From NCBI GenBank assembly GCA_047967505.1, contig CM106538.1: DNA of 64,000 nucleotides; one strand, 5' to 3'. Below, piece after piece: positions 21,890 through 34,038 of this stretch (position 1 is its first letter; each line of letters starts with the position of its first letter). The notes under the pieces are model-generated. The model saw only the letters and a list, made by a program, of their open reading frames with translations. It had not been told where the DNA came from and ran no database searches. The position numbers and the translations under genes were made by a program. This DNA comes from Dipteris shenzhenensis (taxonomy: Eukaryota > Polypodiophyta > Polypodiopsida > Gleicheniales).

Positions 21890-24800
21890 TCCTCAAATCT
21901 ATAGCTCGATCTCTACATCCTCCTCCTCTTGCTCTATTTCCATCCTCTCTCCATGGTTGACATCGCAACCCTCACCACCGTCATTTTTCGCCTCTATAAT
22001 CTTGTATGTCGCTTTAGCAACTTTTCAAAGAAATGAACGAATGTAATTGTTTCACTGTCCTATGCAATATCACGATGTAATGGTTTCTGAATTTTCTGTG
22101 CAAAATTAGAATTCTAACATGATTGATTTGAAGCGAAGATGTTAAGTAGATTAAGAGATCTGAATTTTTGAAATCAGTCGACCCATTAGTTAGGGATTGC
22201 GACAATTGAAGTGGAATGCATTCCACTTCTTTCATGTGCATTCCATATCTTTCAGCCACTGAAGACGTAACACCCTACCTCCGTAAATATTTCGACAAAA
22301 CTTTCGCAACTTCAATGCTTCCTCTCGCACAAGCCTCAGAATCAAGTTTTTGCACCTTCTCAAAGCCTCTCGCTACAGATGCCAGCAATTTTCCACAAAA
22401 CAAACGCTCCACGGACATCACCAAAAACGCTCCAAAACGAAAACAGAAACGCAAGCCACCCATGAACCAAAAAACAAAAAGAAACGTGCCACGTGGCAGC
22501 AAACGGTGAGGGACACTTTTTTGTCAAAAGTATCACTAGAGCGCAGCAGTGCTAACAAAATTGTATTATAGAGAAGCATATACATAGAAAAAGAACCAAC
22601 TGCCTTTAAGCAAAAGGCAGAAACTTTCAACCCATAAATGACTTCAAGCTTTGAGGGACTCATTCTTACGACCAAAAAACTGAACTGTTGTTCTGCTTTC
22701 TTCAATGGCAGCCTGAGCCGATTCGGAGGCCTATTAAAGTTTAATTTCCATACCTGCACGAGGACTCTTCCTCTAACTGTCTACCAGATTTTCTATAAGG
22801 CATTGTTCATCCCTCCTTTATCTCCCAACAGTGCTATCTTCTACTTGACTTTAATGTGAATTTGAATGCTGCTCAAGCTTCTGACCACTTCCCTCCAAAC
22901 TTCCCGCGTGAACGAGCATTCCTAGAAAACAAGGAAACCCATATGGGATTCACTTGTTATGCCTCCATGAGGTTGTAGAAGTACTATTACAAAAAACATC
23001 ACAAGCTTGCAAAGGCCAAGAATCATTTACCAAGCAAGCTGCATGGCGTCCTTTTGTGATGTTTCATGTGGCAATAAATATTTACCTACAAGCCCTAACT
23101 GTAATGTGTGCCACAAAACTAGATTAAAAAACATCCACTTGTAGAATTGAATTCCTTGTTGAACCCAGAGATTCAATTGCAAGGCAGAAGACGAAGCCAA
23201 GAGCCCCAAGCAAAAGGTGAAGTAGCATAGTGGTCAATTGATTCTTCCACCCCATGACTTCCTGGAAGGAGTAGTTGAAGGACTAGCATATGATTAGCAC
23301 AATGAACCCAACCACTAGTCTCGTAAAGACAAGCTATTTTTGTTACACGTGCCTCATTAACACTCAATTTTCACTTGTAATTAAAAATAATAATAATTAA
23401 GTTATCATCCTATAAAAATTGCCTTTTAATAGCCCAATGCCCTTTAAAAAATAGTTTGCTTTCTCTTCTACATCCAAAAGCAAGCAGTGCCCGCGTGCGC
23501 TTATGCACTTTGGTTTATGAAGAGAGAGGACCTCGCTTACATTATTACCCCAATCACCTCATAAATTAGCCAATTAACCTATGCTTTTACATAGCTTAAT
23601 CCCTCAAACTATATTGTACTAAAGAGATGCAATTCACCTTACATCCTTACTTAGTCCAGTGCTTAGTCAAGTGGGCCTAATTGAAACTCATAGACATGAT
23701 ACAATCAAAAGAATGTACATTGTTTACTCTCCATAGGCAATGGCCCACCATGAACAAATAGTGCTTAAAGAAAGAACAATATTACAACAACATGCTTACC
23801 AAATCAAACTAAAATTGGTGATTTGGGCATATCATAGTTTATATGAGAAGCTCTAGGGTCCCTGTGCAGCGCCCATGCAGGAGGCTGCTGGTAATAATGG
23901 TTTTATGGCATCATACATCTGCCTCTATTCTATTTATCTTCCCAAACTCCAATGATCTCTTGTTGTCACTTATGATATGTTCGACTTTGACATGTTCAAC
24001 GTGTTGTCATACATATAGTTGCATTATTTTGTGGAGGATAGTGCTAGAGAGGGAGGGTTTGGAGGCTGATATAATATAAGGGGGCAAAAGTGGTGGAGGC
24101 ATGGGGGGGCAAAGGGATCGGGTTACGTTAAATTCCTTCTCGAGGTTTGTATGACATCATCTACCAAAGCTTATGTAGTTTGCATGCTTCAAAACTTTTA
24201 CTTGTTTTAAATAAAATAATATATGTTGCTTTACTTGATCTTGAGCTCCTTACTATGTTTAAATGTTGGTGGTGGATGCATCGCGGGTAGCATTTGCATC
24301 ATTACTATCTTAATTTGTGATACTTTTGTGGTCATCTCATGCACCAAAGTTTTATTTTTGGGATTTTAAAATGAAATTAGGAATGCACATATTCATGATG
24401 TCTATGTTAGAATCAATGCTCTAATTATGAAGTGATTGTCAATTAATCCAAAGTCTTAGATTTCTTACTTCAACAATGTTTAATTCATCGACCCTAGTGT
24501 TGGGAGTTCCACAAAAACAACATCCTTAAGAATTCTGGGTAGAGATAATCCTTCTAATCAAAAAAAAAATCCCATCCAAAGAAATCCATTAAGTGTTCAT
24601 GGAACCGACCTATCTTGACATAAGAAAGACCTCTTATTTTTTGGATGGATATGATAGAGCTCACTAAAGAATAAATCCAAGTTGCTAGCTTTGATTGGGT
24701 ACTATAATGCAAGAGGTGAAAGAACAAATAGCAAAGAGTCAATGGAATTCTTGCTCTCAACATGAAAGTTAGAGGTACCACCTTTGAAGGTGAAAAATTA

Positions 24801-25400
24801 TCTAATTGTATGACCTATGCAAGATAAAATGTGCAGTTTGAACCAGATGTTGCTATTCTCATTAGTGATTGTATCAGAGACCTTAAATTGTACTAAGCTA
24901 GAATTGCCTTAGCATAAATGGCTATAGTTCTATCTATATGTCGGCATTCAAAGATAGTTTACACAAGACTTTTGATTTTGAGAATGTGTAGTAAAGCTTT
25001 GCAAAATGTTGCATACCAATAGGTATTTTAAAGAGTTCACTTGTGAAGAACATGGTAGGGTTCGTCTCGAGTTCGTTTGTGCATCAACAACAATTTTTGG
25101 AGCTCATTTGTGCATCAACAACAATTTTTTCATTGCATCATGTTAGAAAATTGCATGTACTACAAATACTAATACATGAGAGTGTACTTGATATGTGCTT
25201 CTATAGATTGGACTCCTAAAACGATTGTTTATTAGTTGTATTTGATACATATTATTTGGAAAAATATCAAAGAAATGTAACCAGCTTTCAATGCATCTAC
25301 AGAAAATTCAAAGTAGGGACCTTCCCTAAGTTCACCAAAATCTTTATCTCCTCAAAGAATTAACTATCCACCATCTCCTGCTTGGTAGGCCGAGTACCAT
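21890..25400. other. Gene-poor spacer
   Basis: No coding family was recognised on either strand. Short open frames (for example minus 22,418-22,759, hydrophobic) lack homology I can name and have biased, repeat-like composition. There is a G-rich stretch at about 24,080-24,120. No terminal repeats were identified. Confidence 0.35.
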
Positions 25401-25408
25401 CTCTTTTG

Positions 25409-25460
25409 CACACACACACACGCACACATGTGTGTGTGTGTGCGCATGTGCGTGTGTGCA
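25409..25460. repeat. CA/TG microsatellite forming an imperfect palindrome
   Basis: A (CA)n run is followed directly by a (TG)n run (CACACACGCACACATGTGTG and onward). The two arms are complementary, so the segment can form a hairpin or cruciform as well as Z-DNA. Confidence 0.85.
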
Positions 25461-25746
25461 CAACCATATATCTATATCTATCTATGCAAACATACACACA
25501 AACACATGCTTATACATTCTTTTAAGTTTTAAGACTGGGCGTTCTGAATTCTTTAAAAAAGCTTTGATGCCTGAAGAAGGTTGTGACTGGGCTACGATGC
25601 TCAATTGTGATACTGGTTACGTGAAAGTTTGTTGTTCTGGTCACACAATTGTGACTACGATGTCACGATGTGTATAGGGATTGTGAACTCCGATGTTCAT
25701 CTTCTCTACACGTTTTTGTTTCCCTTTTTTAGATTCAAGAGTGTAT

Positions 25747-26248
25747 GTTGGGGACTCCTCTCAAGGGTTCAAACTATTGTGCATGGTTCTAATTGAGTCG
25801 ACTCACTAGCCACATGGACACTAGGTGGCAGCTTGAAGGTGATTGGACCATGCAAGTGATTGAGGGTCTTTCAATTGATGGAAGACACTTGGGTGTCTCT
25901 TGGTTGGCAGCGAGAGCCTTCTAGAGAGTCACGAGTTGATGGCAGCAACCGACTCGCCTGAGTTTCAGAGTATATCTTACATGAAAGAGACTAGTCTTCT
26001 CTCTTTGTCGAGGCATTCGTGCCTATAGAGTCAAAGCTATATGCTTCATAGTATTGTGTGTCTTTTGATTTGTTTGTATGCCAACAAACCGAGTACAAGT
26101 GAGGCGTAGTCCTGAGTCTTTTAGAATAACATCTCGTGTCATTTTATGCATCAAAGCTTGCTCTGTTTTCTCTGTTTCTACACTATTCGTAATCTTTGTG
26201 TAAATCAAGTTAAATCGATTCTATATGTGAAGAGTGAATCTCTAACAA
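25747..26248. repeat. Possible solo LTR
   Basis: The segment starts TGTTGGGGACTCC and ends GAATCTCTAACA, the TG...CA ends usual for copia LTRs, and is about 500 bp. I do not see a matching 5-bp target duplication (GTGTA versus ATATT), and there is no second LTR in the window. Treat it as a candidate only. Confidence 0.25.
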
Positions 26249-26249
26249 T

Positions 26250-27500
26250 ATTTTCTAAGAGGGTAGCATGTGTGGCTTACTACTATTTCCTACATGACTA
26301 ACATTTTTGCATGAGGATAGCATGCATATATGCTCACAAACAAAGGCTTACATGACAACTTATAGGTCCTTGGTAGATATGTATCTATGGATGAAGTTCT
26401 CTTGATGGATAAAAATTTGACACCATCTTAGTACTTTTCATCTTCCATGAGGCTATCCCTAAATATGCCCTCACTAAGAATATGGCAATCATTGGGATCT
26501 CTTCAACCATAAGCAAGAAATAGAACCTTCTATGCATGTTTTGTCTATGATTGGATCCTTGCGAGCCTCTAAAAACTAAGTGGTGGCAAAGGTATTCCCC
26601 CTTATGAGACAAACACACTAAAGATGATAAGAGAAAACTCATTGACATAACACCAAAACAGGCCCAAAGAAATAAACTTGTATGTACAAGGTCCTTGAAT
26701 TTGTGTGTGCAAATATTATGATCTTTCTTGTCCATATCATCAAAATAGCCTAGCCCATGAAGGCAAGACATTGTGCTAGTTCAACAATGCTCTGTGACTT
26801 CTTGTGGAAGCGCTGCATGATTTTTTATGAGCTTCTTGTAACAAAAGAGTGGGTTAGAGCCTATAATGTCTCCAAGAGTGGTATAAAGCTTATAATATCT
26901 ATAGAATAGAAACATACACTTCATCGAATATAGTGCCTTTGCATCACATCTCCCTGTCTTTGCCATTAACACATTCAAAAAATCCTAACTTGATCGACTA
27001 TAGGCATCCATGAAACACTCATCAACTCGTGCACTATCTAGTACACTCGACACATGTGATTCACGACGGTTGATAGATGTAGACATATGAGTGACAAAAT
27101 GTAAAGGATTGTGCCTTAAAGAATACAAAATTAGCTTGATCCTCTAGAATCTTCTTGGCTAAATCCATTGAGGGCGCTTCAATGCCAATCTTTCTGATTT
27201 ACATGATTTTGGATTCCAAGGTCATGGAATTGGAATTGGAAATTTTTTGTCTATCGTTCAAAGCCATCACAATCTTCTTTAACTTCTGCTTGTCCTTCGC
27301 TATTATGGAAATTGATGTTAGAGACGTAACTCATGTATGGGAATCAAGGTATGTTTATATCAGAATCAAGATAGGTTTATAGGTGCCATACAAATGCAAC
27401 ATGGCAATACGAAATGCATGTAGGGTTGGGGCAATCCAATTAAGATCAAGAGGCATCGCATTTAATCTAAATGATAGCCTAGGAGAAGGTGGTTCTACTA
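26250..27500. other. Spacer without identified gene
   Basis: The longest open stretch is minus 26,385-26,771. It has no family motif I recognise and no neighbouring exon signals. Nothing else was seen. Confidence 0.35.
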
Positions 27501-27503
27501 GCC

Positions 27504-27504
<1 letters not shown>

Positions 27505-27540
<36 letters not shown>

Positions 27541-27543
27541 CGC
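27505..27543. repeat. (TG)n(CG)n alternating tract
   Basis: About 14 TG dinucleotides run directly into about 6 CG dinucleotides, a strict purine-pyrimidine alternation typical of Z-DNA-prone sequence. Confidence 0.95.
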
Positions 27544-27599
27544 TTTTACAAGTAAAGTTCCTCAATGAGAGTCAAAGATTAAGTAGAAAACAGAGACGG

Positions 27600-27850
27600 A
27601 TTTAGAGAGAGGAAGGGAGAGAGAGTGAGTTAGAGGGACTAAAAGAGAGGAAAATAGAGAGAGTGAGACAGACGGCTGAGAGAGAGAGAAAGTGCATCAC
27701 GGAGTGAGAGACTATAGAGAGGGACTGAGAGAGAGGAGAGTGAGTGAGAAAGAGGGACTGTGAGTGAGATGATAATGGAGAGATTAGCATGAGAGGAAGG
27801 AAGAGGGTGTGACGCTTATATATAGAGAGAGATATAGACAGAAGCTTTGA
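27600..27850. repeat. GA-rich purine tract
   Basis: This is a degenerate (GA)n/(GAGA) tract on the plus strand ending in TATATATAGAGAGAG. It resembles GAGA-type low-complexity sequence; no adjoining gene start was found. Confidence 0.8.
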
Positions 27851-28404
27851 GAGGGAGAAGTATCTAGACCATTAATCGTTTGTATACTTAGGTTAATCGG
27901 GCATATTTGCACCCTCTTCTACTCAACATTGTGCCTTGCCCCAAACTAATTAATGTATTTTTTAACATCATGGTAATGAAGATCTCCGATTCACATTAAT
28001 TAATTAGTTTTGCTGCATGGAGGCTTAATTAAGTTATGTTTATTTATGGCTTAATTTATATATGCTTTAATTAAGCTATGTTTCTTTTATTTATGGATTA
28101 ATTAACTTATGTTTCTCCATGGCTTAATTTATTTTATGCATAGACTATGTCCTAAGGGGGGCTTCCCCAAACTTTAAAGAAAAGATTAGAATCCAAAACC
28201 TTCTTTTTCCCATGAGTGAGCCCTACCACTAAGCTATAAAGTACTATTATATAACCATCTCCTTATAAGAGTATTACAAATGCTCCCTAGTATTACAAAT
28301 TCTCCCTCATCCCCCTCCCCCCCTCTTTAATTCCCCCCTCCCCACTCTCAAGTTCCCCCCTCTTTAATGCCCCTATCTTCCATTTACCTTTATACCTTAG
28401 TTTA
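27851..28404. other. Spacer with TTAATTAA-type repeats
   Basis: Repeated TTAATTA / GCTTAATTAAGTTATGTTT motifs lie at 27,950-28,130, then a C-rich stretch (CCCCTCCCCCCCTC) at 28,310-28,360. No gene. Confidence 0.4.
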
Positions 28405-30850
28405 ATGATGGCCTTACTAGAACTCCTTGAAAATTTTAGCATTCAACCCATCTGGGCTTGGCACTTTCTCGTCCGCCAAAGTAGGGCCAGGCCAACCGCC
28501 CCTATTGGTACTCTGACACCCTCGGGGCTAGGTCCTCTAGGCCAGGACGTGATCGACATGGCCAATGTGGCGATGACAAACGGCACTCTCTTTGAAGACG
28601 TGAACTCAAGGCTTCTGAAGCTCATCCCCAAAAGATAGAACAGATTGAAAGTGGGGGACTGGAGGCCGCTAAGTCTGATGAACACCTTGTACAAGGTGAT
28701 TGCCAAGGCGCTAGTAGCTATCTGAAATCGAGAGATCTATCGCGTTTGTGGTGGATGAGGAGAAGAACCTCTTCATCATGGGGTGATACATTTTCGAGAA
28801 CGTTTTGAACATGTCTCTTGCTCTCGATCATGCCTCCCTCATCATAGGTCGCGAAAGGTTGTGATGTTCGGCCTGGATCTTGACAAGGCCTACAATAGGA
28901 TAAGGTGGGACTACATCACGACAGTGCTACTCCATTTGGGATTCGGCTAAGAGTTTGTCAATAAGGTTCTCTGCTTAGTTGGCAATGTAGCTGCGATTCT
29001 GTGCATCAATGGAGGGATGGTAGGTAGGTTTGAACTGAGGAGATCAGTCCAGCAAGGATGCCCGATCACTCCACTGCTGTTCACCATCGCGATGGTCCCT
29101 CTGATGCACATGATGAAAACAAAGGTGGCTAAAGGTGAAATCAGAGGTCTGGTTCCTCCGTCCGGTAGGAAGTTTTGCACCCAACTGTTTGTCGACAATA
29201 CTATATCTATCTCAAATGAAGATCCAGAGAGTGTGCATCACCTCCTTGAGGTGGTAGATAGATTTTGCAAGGTTTCAGGACCCGTTTGCAGTTGGAGCAA
29301 GTCATTCACATTGAGGTCATCACCCGACTCGGGATGGCTGTCCAACATGGGGGTCGCTATCTTGCTGAGAGGAGAAGTGATCAGATACCTTGGCTCACCC
29401 TTGGGACTAGGGATCACGCTCTGTCAGAGGTTCGATTGGTTCAAAGACAAGGTGAAGGCGAAGCTTAGGTCTTGGCATGACATCAACCTGGGTTGGAATG
29501 CCCAGAGCTTAGTCTTGTAGCACATCCTCACAGCCTCTATCACGTATGTAGCCTAAATATGGAACTTTAGGAAGACCCATTGGTAGAGATCGAAGCCCTT
29601 TTCAAGAGCATTCTGTGGGCGAAAGAGGCAGGAAAAAGGCGCATGCACTACATTCCTTGGAAGCCATTGAAAGTGCATAAACTTCAGGGAGCACTAGGCC
29701 TCCCAGATGTGAGGCAGAAGAACGTGGCATTGATAGCCAAATGGCTCCCCAGAATCTTTACCAAGCAGGCGCCATGGATTGAAATAACCAAGAGTTTTGT
29801 GGAGAAATGCAAGTCGAAGGATGTGGGACTTTGGGGCAGGTTGGGGTGGTATGAGAGACTCGTCTCTCAATTCTTGTGTAAAGTCGTAGGGTCCTTGGCA
29901 GCTGGCCTAGTCAGAGCTTGGAAGAGCACTGCACAGGCGTTGCGCCTAATAGGTAAGGCAAGGCCTTTGGCCTCCATGATTTGATTAGGGCAAGGAATCT
30001 CTATAGGAAGGGGATCTAGGTGTGGAAGGATGTTTGGAATCAACGCAAGGTAGATTCGAAGACCCTTGATGAGCTGAGAGAAGAGTTCACTATCTCACAG
30101 GGCAAGGAGGACCTGCTGCAGAGCAGTGCTCGAACGAACCCCATATGGGTGGCTGACAAAACAACATCAACGCTCGAAGGCCAATGGTTCATAGGCCAAG
30201 AACCCCGCTCCACAATATAACTACAAGGATCATTAGTAAACGCTTATTGTAGCAGGAGGGCTTGGCCATCAAGCTCAATAGATTATGCAGGAAGAAGAGG
30301 CTGACAGAGATCTGGAAGGACTGCAAGGTGGGCAAGGCAAAGTTCATTCTTTGGAAAACCTTGAATCAGTGGCTCCCGGTGGAAGCCAAGCTAGCGAGAT
30401 GGATGTAGGTCAATCCAGGGTGTACCTTATGTGGAAGCGCTCGTGAAGATGTCATGCACCTATGCTGGAAGTGCCGAGCTATTAGGGAAGTATGGAAACA
30501 ATTGGAAGTAGCAATCAGAGGCTTGGGCTTGATGGCAAGGTTTACCATCGAGGTGAAGTGGAGACTCCCAGTGTTAGGGGAGTGTACCAGATTGCCCTCC
30601 ACCTTGGCAACCTGTTGACCATATCTAAGGATGGTAGTGATTTTAGGGGTAAGGGAGATTAGGAACGGGATGGTCTTCAAACACGGAGTTCAAGCAGGTT
30701 TTAGGGTCATGACTATTCTAGCAGTCGTGAAAGTGTGCCTGAGAGTTTTTGGGAAGCTTCTAGACAGTTCGGACCCAGTCGTCAGCCACACCATCCTCTC
30801 GGTTGAGGCGGCATTTGGGGTAGGGTAAGTATGGCTCTGTGCTGCGTAGG
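28405..30850 (+). pseudogene. LINE (non-LTR) retrotransposon: reverse transcriptase and zf-RVT, decayed
   Basis: Reverse-transcriptase blocks appear in order: VGDWRPLSLMNTLYKVIAK (28,655), LDLDKAYNRIRWDYI (28,875, first catalytic Asp present), RRSVQQGCPITPLLFTIA (29,040), QLFVDNTISIS (29,185) and VIRYLGSPLGLGI (29,370). The usual F-A-D-D at the catalytic core reads F-V-D-N, so one essential Asp is lost. The tail has KFILWKTLNQWLPVEAKLAR and CTLCGSAREDVMHLCWKC, a zf-RVT-type domain typical of plant L1-like elements. Several stops interrupt it. The endonuclease half is missing, consistent with 5' truncation. Confidence 0.85.
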
Positions 30851-31490
30851 CCTTGGGCTCTCGCCCCTAGGTTGGCCAAATTTTGTAAGGGTTCTTTTTT
30901 TAGGGGACTGAACCCATTTTTGGCCTACCCTAGGGTAGCCTAAGCAATGGCTACATTTTGGCAAAAGCCTAAATTCATTGTTTATGAATTAAAATAAACA
31001 TTTGTTTTAAAATGGATTCCCATTGGCCAAATTGATGGCGCATTCGTTGTTTGATGATCTCCCATTGGCAAAAATGACAGCGCTTTGAGTGGTTGGTGGC
31101 GCATGTGGTGGTGCCTTTGGTTTGTGTGGAGCTTTCCAGTTTTTTGTTTTTGACAAGCTCTTCAAGACTCGCCTCTTCCAACGTTGAGCATCTCCCTTCA
31201 CGCCTCTGCGAAGGCGACCATCTTCATTTCTCATGCATTAAAAGTCTAGGCTTAAGGTAGTTTCCATTCTCAGGACGCATCCTTCATGCCTTTGCAACAT
31301 TGAGGCTCTTCATTATTCATGCATTCAAAGCTCCAGGCTTATGTGACATTGTGTGGCAGTGGATGGTGAACTTCAACATGGTTCGGAGTCACTGCGGTAC
31401 TTATGCATCATTTCAATCATGTTTTCTTCTACAAGAAGGTTAATACATGTTTTGATTTTTGTGCAAGTGTATGCTCGATTGAGTTGAATC
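30850..31490. other. LINE 3' tail and spacer
   Basis: Just past the LINE coding remains is a GC block (GGGCTCTCGCCCC), then TTTTGTAAGGG and a T run, likely the LINE 3' untranslated end. CATTGGC-containing motifs repeat near 31,020 and 31,065. The left end of Helentron copy 2 probably falls in this interval. Confidence 0.35.
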
Positions 31491-31493
31491 ATC

Positions 31494-33450
31494 TGAATTT
31501 TCCAATGATGCAGTGGAGAGTTTTGCTGCTACATCTGTGGTCCCCACATCTTGTGTAGGCTTCACAATAACAACTCATGTGGAATGTAGTAAGAAGCATA
31601 AAAAACATAAAAGCGAAGAAGCACAAGTAGTGCCCTCCAAAAGAAGCAAGAAGGATGTGATTATTATTGATTAATACTCTATTATTTTGACATGTCTATG
31701 TAGGCATTTTTGAGAAGTATCTTGGCCAAAAAAAGTACATGGTTTTTCTTTCATTGTATTATTTTTGTATTGGCAAATATGTTATCTTTTGAAGCATTGG
31801 AAATATAATTAACATCAAATTTATGAGTAGTTCTATTGTTCTTTCAACTTCTTGATCTTAATTGATTTAATTTGTACATGATATTGTGTTTTCCATTCAA
31901 ACATTATTCTATTTCTAATCACATTGCACCACAAAGAAATATGATTGCTAAATAATATTGTCGTAAATAGTGTATTAGCTTACTTTCTTCCACATTTGTA
32001 CTTGCAGCAAGTAAACAAGTGTTGTGCAAAGAGAAAAACGATAAGGTTAACTCCTACAATGGTCCTAACCATTCCCAAAATTTGCAACCACCACCTCATA
32101 ACTTTCCTTCTATTGCCAAAGCCATAGTGCCATCAAAGGAAAACTATGTAGGTGGGGGCAACTCTCTAGTGCAACTTAGCATTACTCAACTATCCAATTG
32201 CACTCCTTATAGATTTGTGTTTGAGGGAAAGTTACTTTGTAAGTATGGTACTTACAAAGTAGTAAATCCAAAATATCCCACTTTCTTGAAAGGCGACCTT
32301 AGCGATAAGTTTTGTTCTCACACTCTCACTTTACTCTTTCCTTCCACTTACATTCATCAATTTGTAAACTTTTTACAAGTTGGAGAATTCTATAGAACTG
32401 AAGGAACAAGTGTTGTAGTAAAACGGCCAACAGAGTGAGGAACCTCTAGATTTTCTTTGCTTGTTGATGCTACCACTTGCATCGTTAGAGGTGAACCATT
32501 TGAAGGAAACCTTTGTTTATTGCCCAATTGTCCTCTATGCACATACGTCTCTTGGGCAGCAGAGCATATAAACTTCAGCAAGTTGAATAAATCAAATGTG
32601 ATGGGCACAATTGCAATAGTGATAATCAAAGTGGAAAATGAAGAAGGAATGGCCAATCAAATAATTGTTGCAGATGGACCAAGAGATGAAGACCGAGTTG
32701 CAGTGAGTTAATCTCAAAAGTTATTTCTTTTGTTTATCATGAAGTATGTTTTGTCTCATGTTCAATTTTCTTTTGTAGTTGTCGTCCATGAATGAAAGAA
32801 AACCTACATCATCCCAGCTTGTGCAAGAATTCAATGACGAAGGTGTTGTTATGTACATCTTAAAGAACGTATCATTCTTAAAGGCAAAGAATACAATTTG
32901 TGTATTCGACTTCACCATTTTGGTGAAGGTTGCTGATGGTCCAACCAAAGAAGCTTTGCAAATAGCATTTTCTAGCCAAGTTTCTTGGCTAGGCTATGGC
33001 ACAAAGGTGCATAATCTTGCCTCCACACTTTTAATAATTATTCAACCATTAAAAATTTCCTAACAAATTGTTGTGCAACAACAAGTATTTGGTATTTTGT
33101 ACTTCACAAATGTGAATGTAGACCTTGTGGAGCATGTATGTGAGACTTGTGGAGGATTTCACATTAGCAAAGACCACTTCGACCATATTGCTACTCTTGC
33201 AAAGGACCTCAAAATGTTGAGCAAGTTGCTAGCTTGACTGGTGATATAGTTCAACGCAATGGAGAAGTGGTTCCAATTCATGTTCAAGGTCCATATGTTG
33301 ACATAATACTTTCCTTGAGTGTTCCTTTCCTCCAAATGTATGAGGAAGATCTTATGATGGCATGAAGCAAGCTCAAAACAACAAAACCTAGCGGTAGCTT
33401 CATCATTAATAGTTCTAGATTTGTAATTGCATTTGAGCCTAATGCATAGT
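31494..33450 (+). pseudogene. Helentron copy 2: RPA-like ssDNA-binding gene with introns
   Basis: An upstream lysine-rich open stretch (31,500-31,672: KKHKKHKSEEAQVVPSKRSK) may be an early exon. After an acceptor-like TTGTACTTGCAG (about 32,010) the main exon reads IVPSKENYVGGGNSLVQLS, FVFEGKLLCKYGTYKVV and FYRTEGTSVVVKRPTE. A TGA at about 32,436 interrupts, but the same frame goes on: TSRFSLLVDATT, MGTIAIVIIKVENEEG and IIVADGPRDEDRVA. A 76-bp GT-AG intron (32,703-32,778) is followed by LSSMNERKPTSSQLVQEF. A second intron probably begins at 33,007. The end has VCETCGGFHISKDHFDHI, then GEVVPIHVQGPYVDI and KPSGSFIINSSRF. All blocks align with the copy-1 gene. It would coat single-stranded DNA during rolling-circle transposition. 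Confidence 0.6.
32703..32778 (+). other. Intron in RPA-like gene, copy 2
   Basis: The donor is GCA|GTGAGTT and the acceptor TTTTGTAG|TTG; 76 bp, phase 0. It joins RVA to LSSMNERK. The same position carries a 109-bp intron in copy 1. Confidence 0.7.
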
Positions 33451-34038
33451 ATTTGCATTTGCTTGCCACAATACTTTTGTTGTAATGCAACGTGTCAACA
33501 ACATTTGGAATTTGTTGTTTATTGACATAATTGAAATAAAAGTGTATTCATTTGTGAAGATGGAATTGCAAACTTTCCTTCGGAAAAAACAATTTACAAA
33601 AGATGAAACTTTTAATAGTTTATATCCCTTGAATACAAATATCATTGTTTGTCTTGTTCAAATTTTTCCAAGCTTTACTTATGAGGAAATATTGACAACT
33701 CTATTCGAAAACATTGTTTCTGATATAAATCATTTTAGTGTTCCATGGTATACCTTCCAAGCAATGTCTAACAAGTCGTGTTTGACAATAAATGACATGC
33801 AAAACTTAGTTCAAAGTTAGTCGACATAACTTGCACTAATTGTTGATATTCTTAAAAGATTAACATTATGTTTGATACATCATTTACTTTGCTATGTTAC
33901 AATGGAGTAATCATCAAGAATACATTCTCAATAGGAGCCACCAAATGAACTAATAGACATACTTTCTTGTTAGATCAATCCAATGATGTTCACACACTAA
34001 CTCCATTAATCCATTTAAGTAAAAAATGAACATATCAA
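33451..34038 (+). other. Linker region between RPA-like and Rep genes, unassigned coding stretch
   Basis: An open stretch at 33,485-33,820 has no family I can name. By position it corresponds to the place where copy 1 has its OTU domain, but I do not see the OTU motifs. Confidence 0.3.

Noticed and set aside
25747-26248. Complete LTR retrotransposon
   Set aside because: Only one LTR-like unit is visible, without a matching target duplication or internal coding, so it is listed only as a weak solo-LTR candidate.
27602-27790. Minus-strand frame rich in Ser and Leu
   Set aside because: It is a translation of the GA-rich tract, not a gene.
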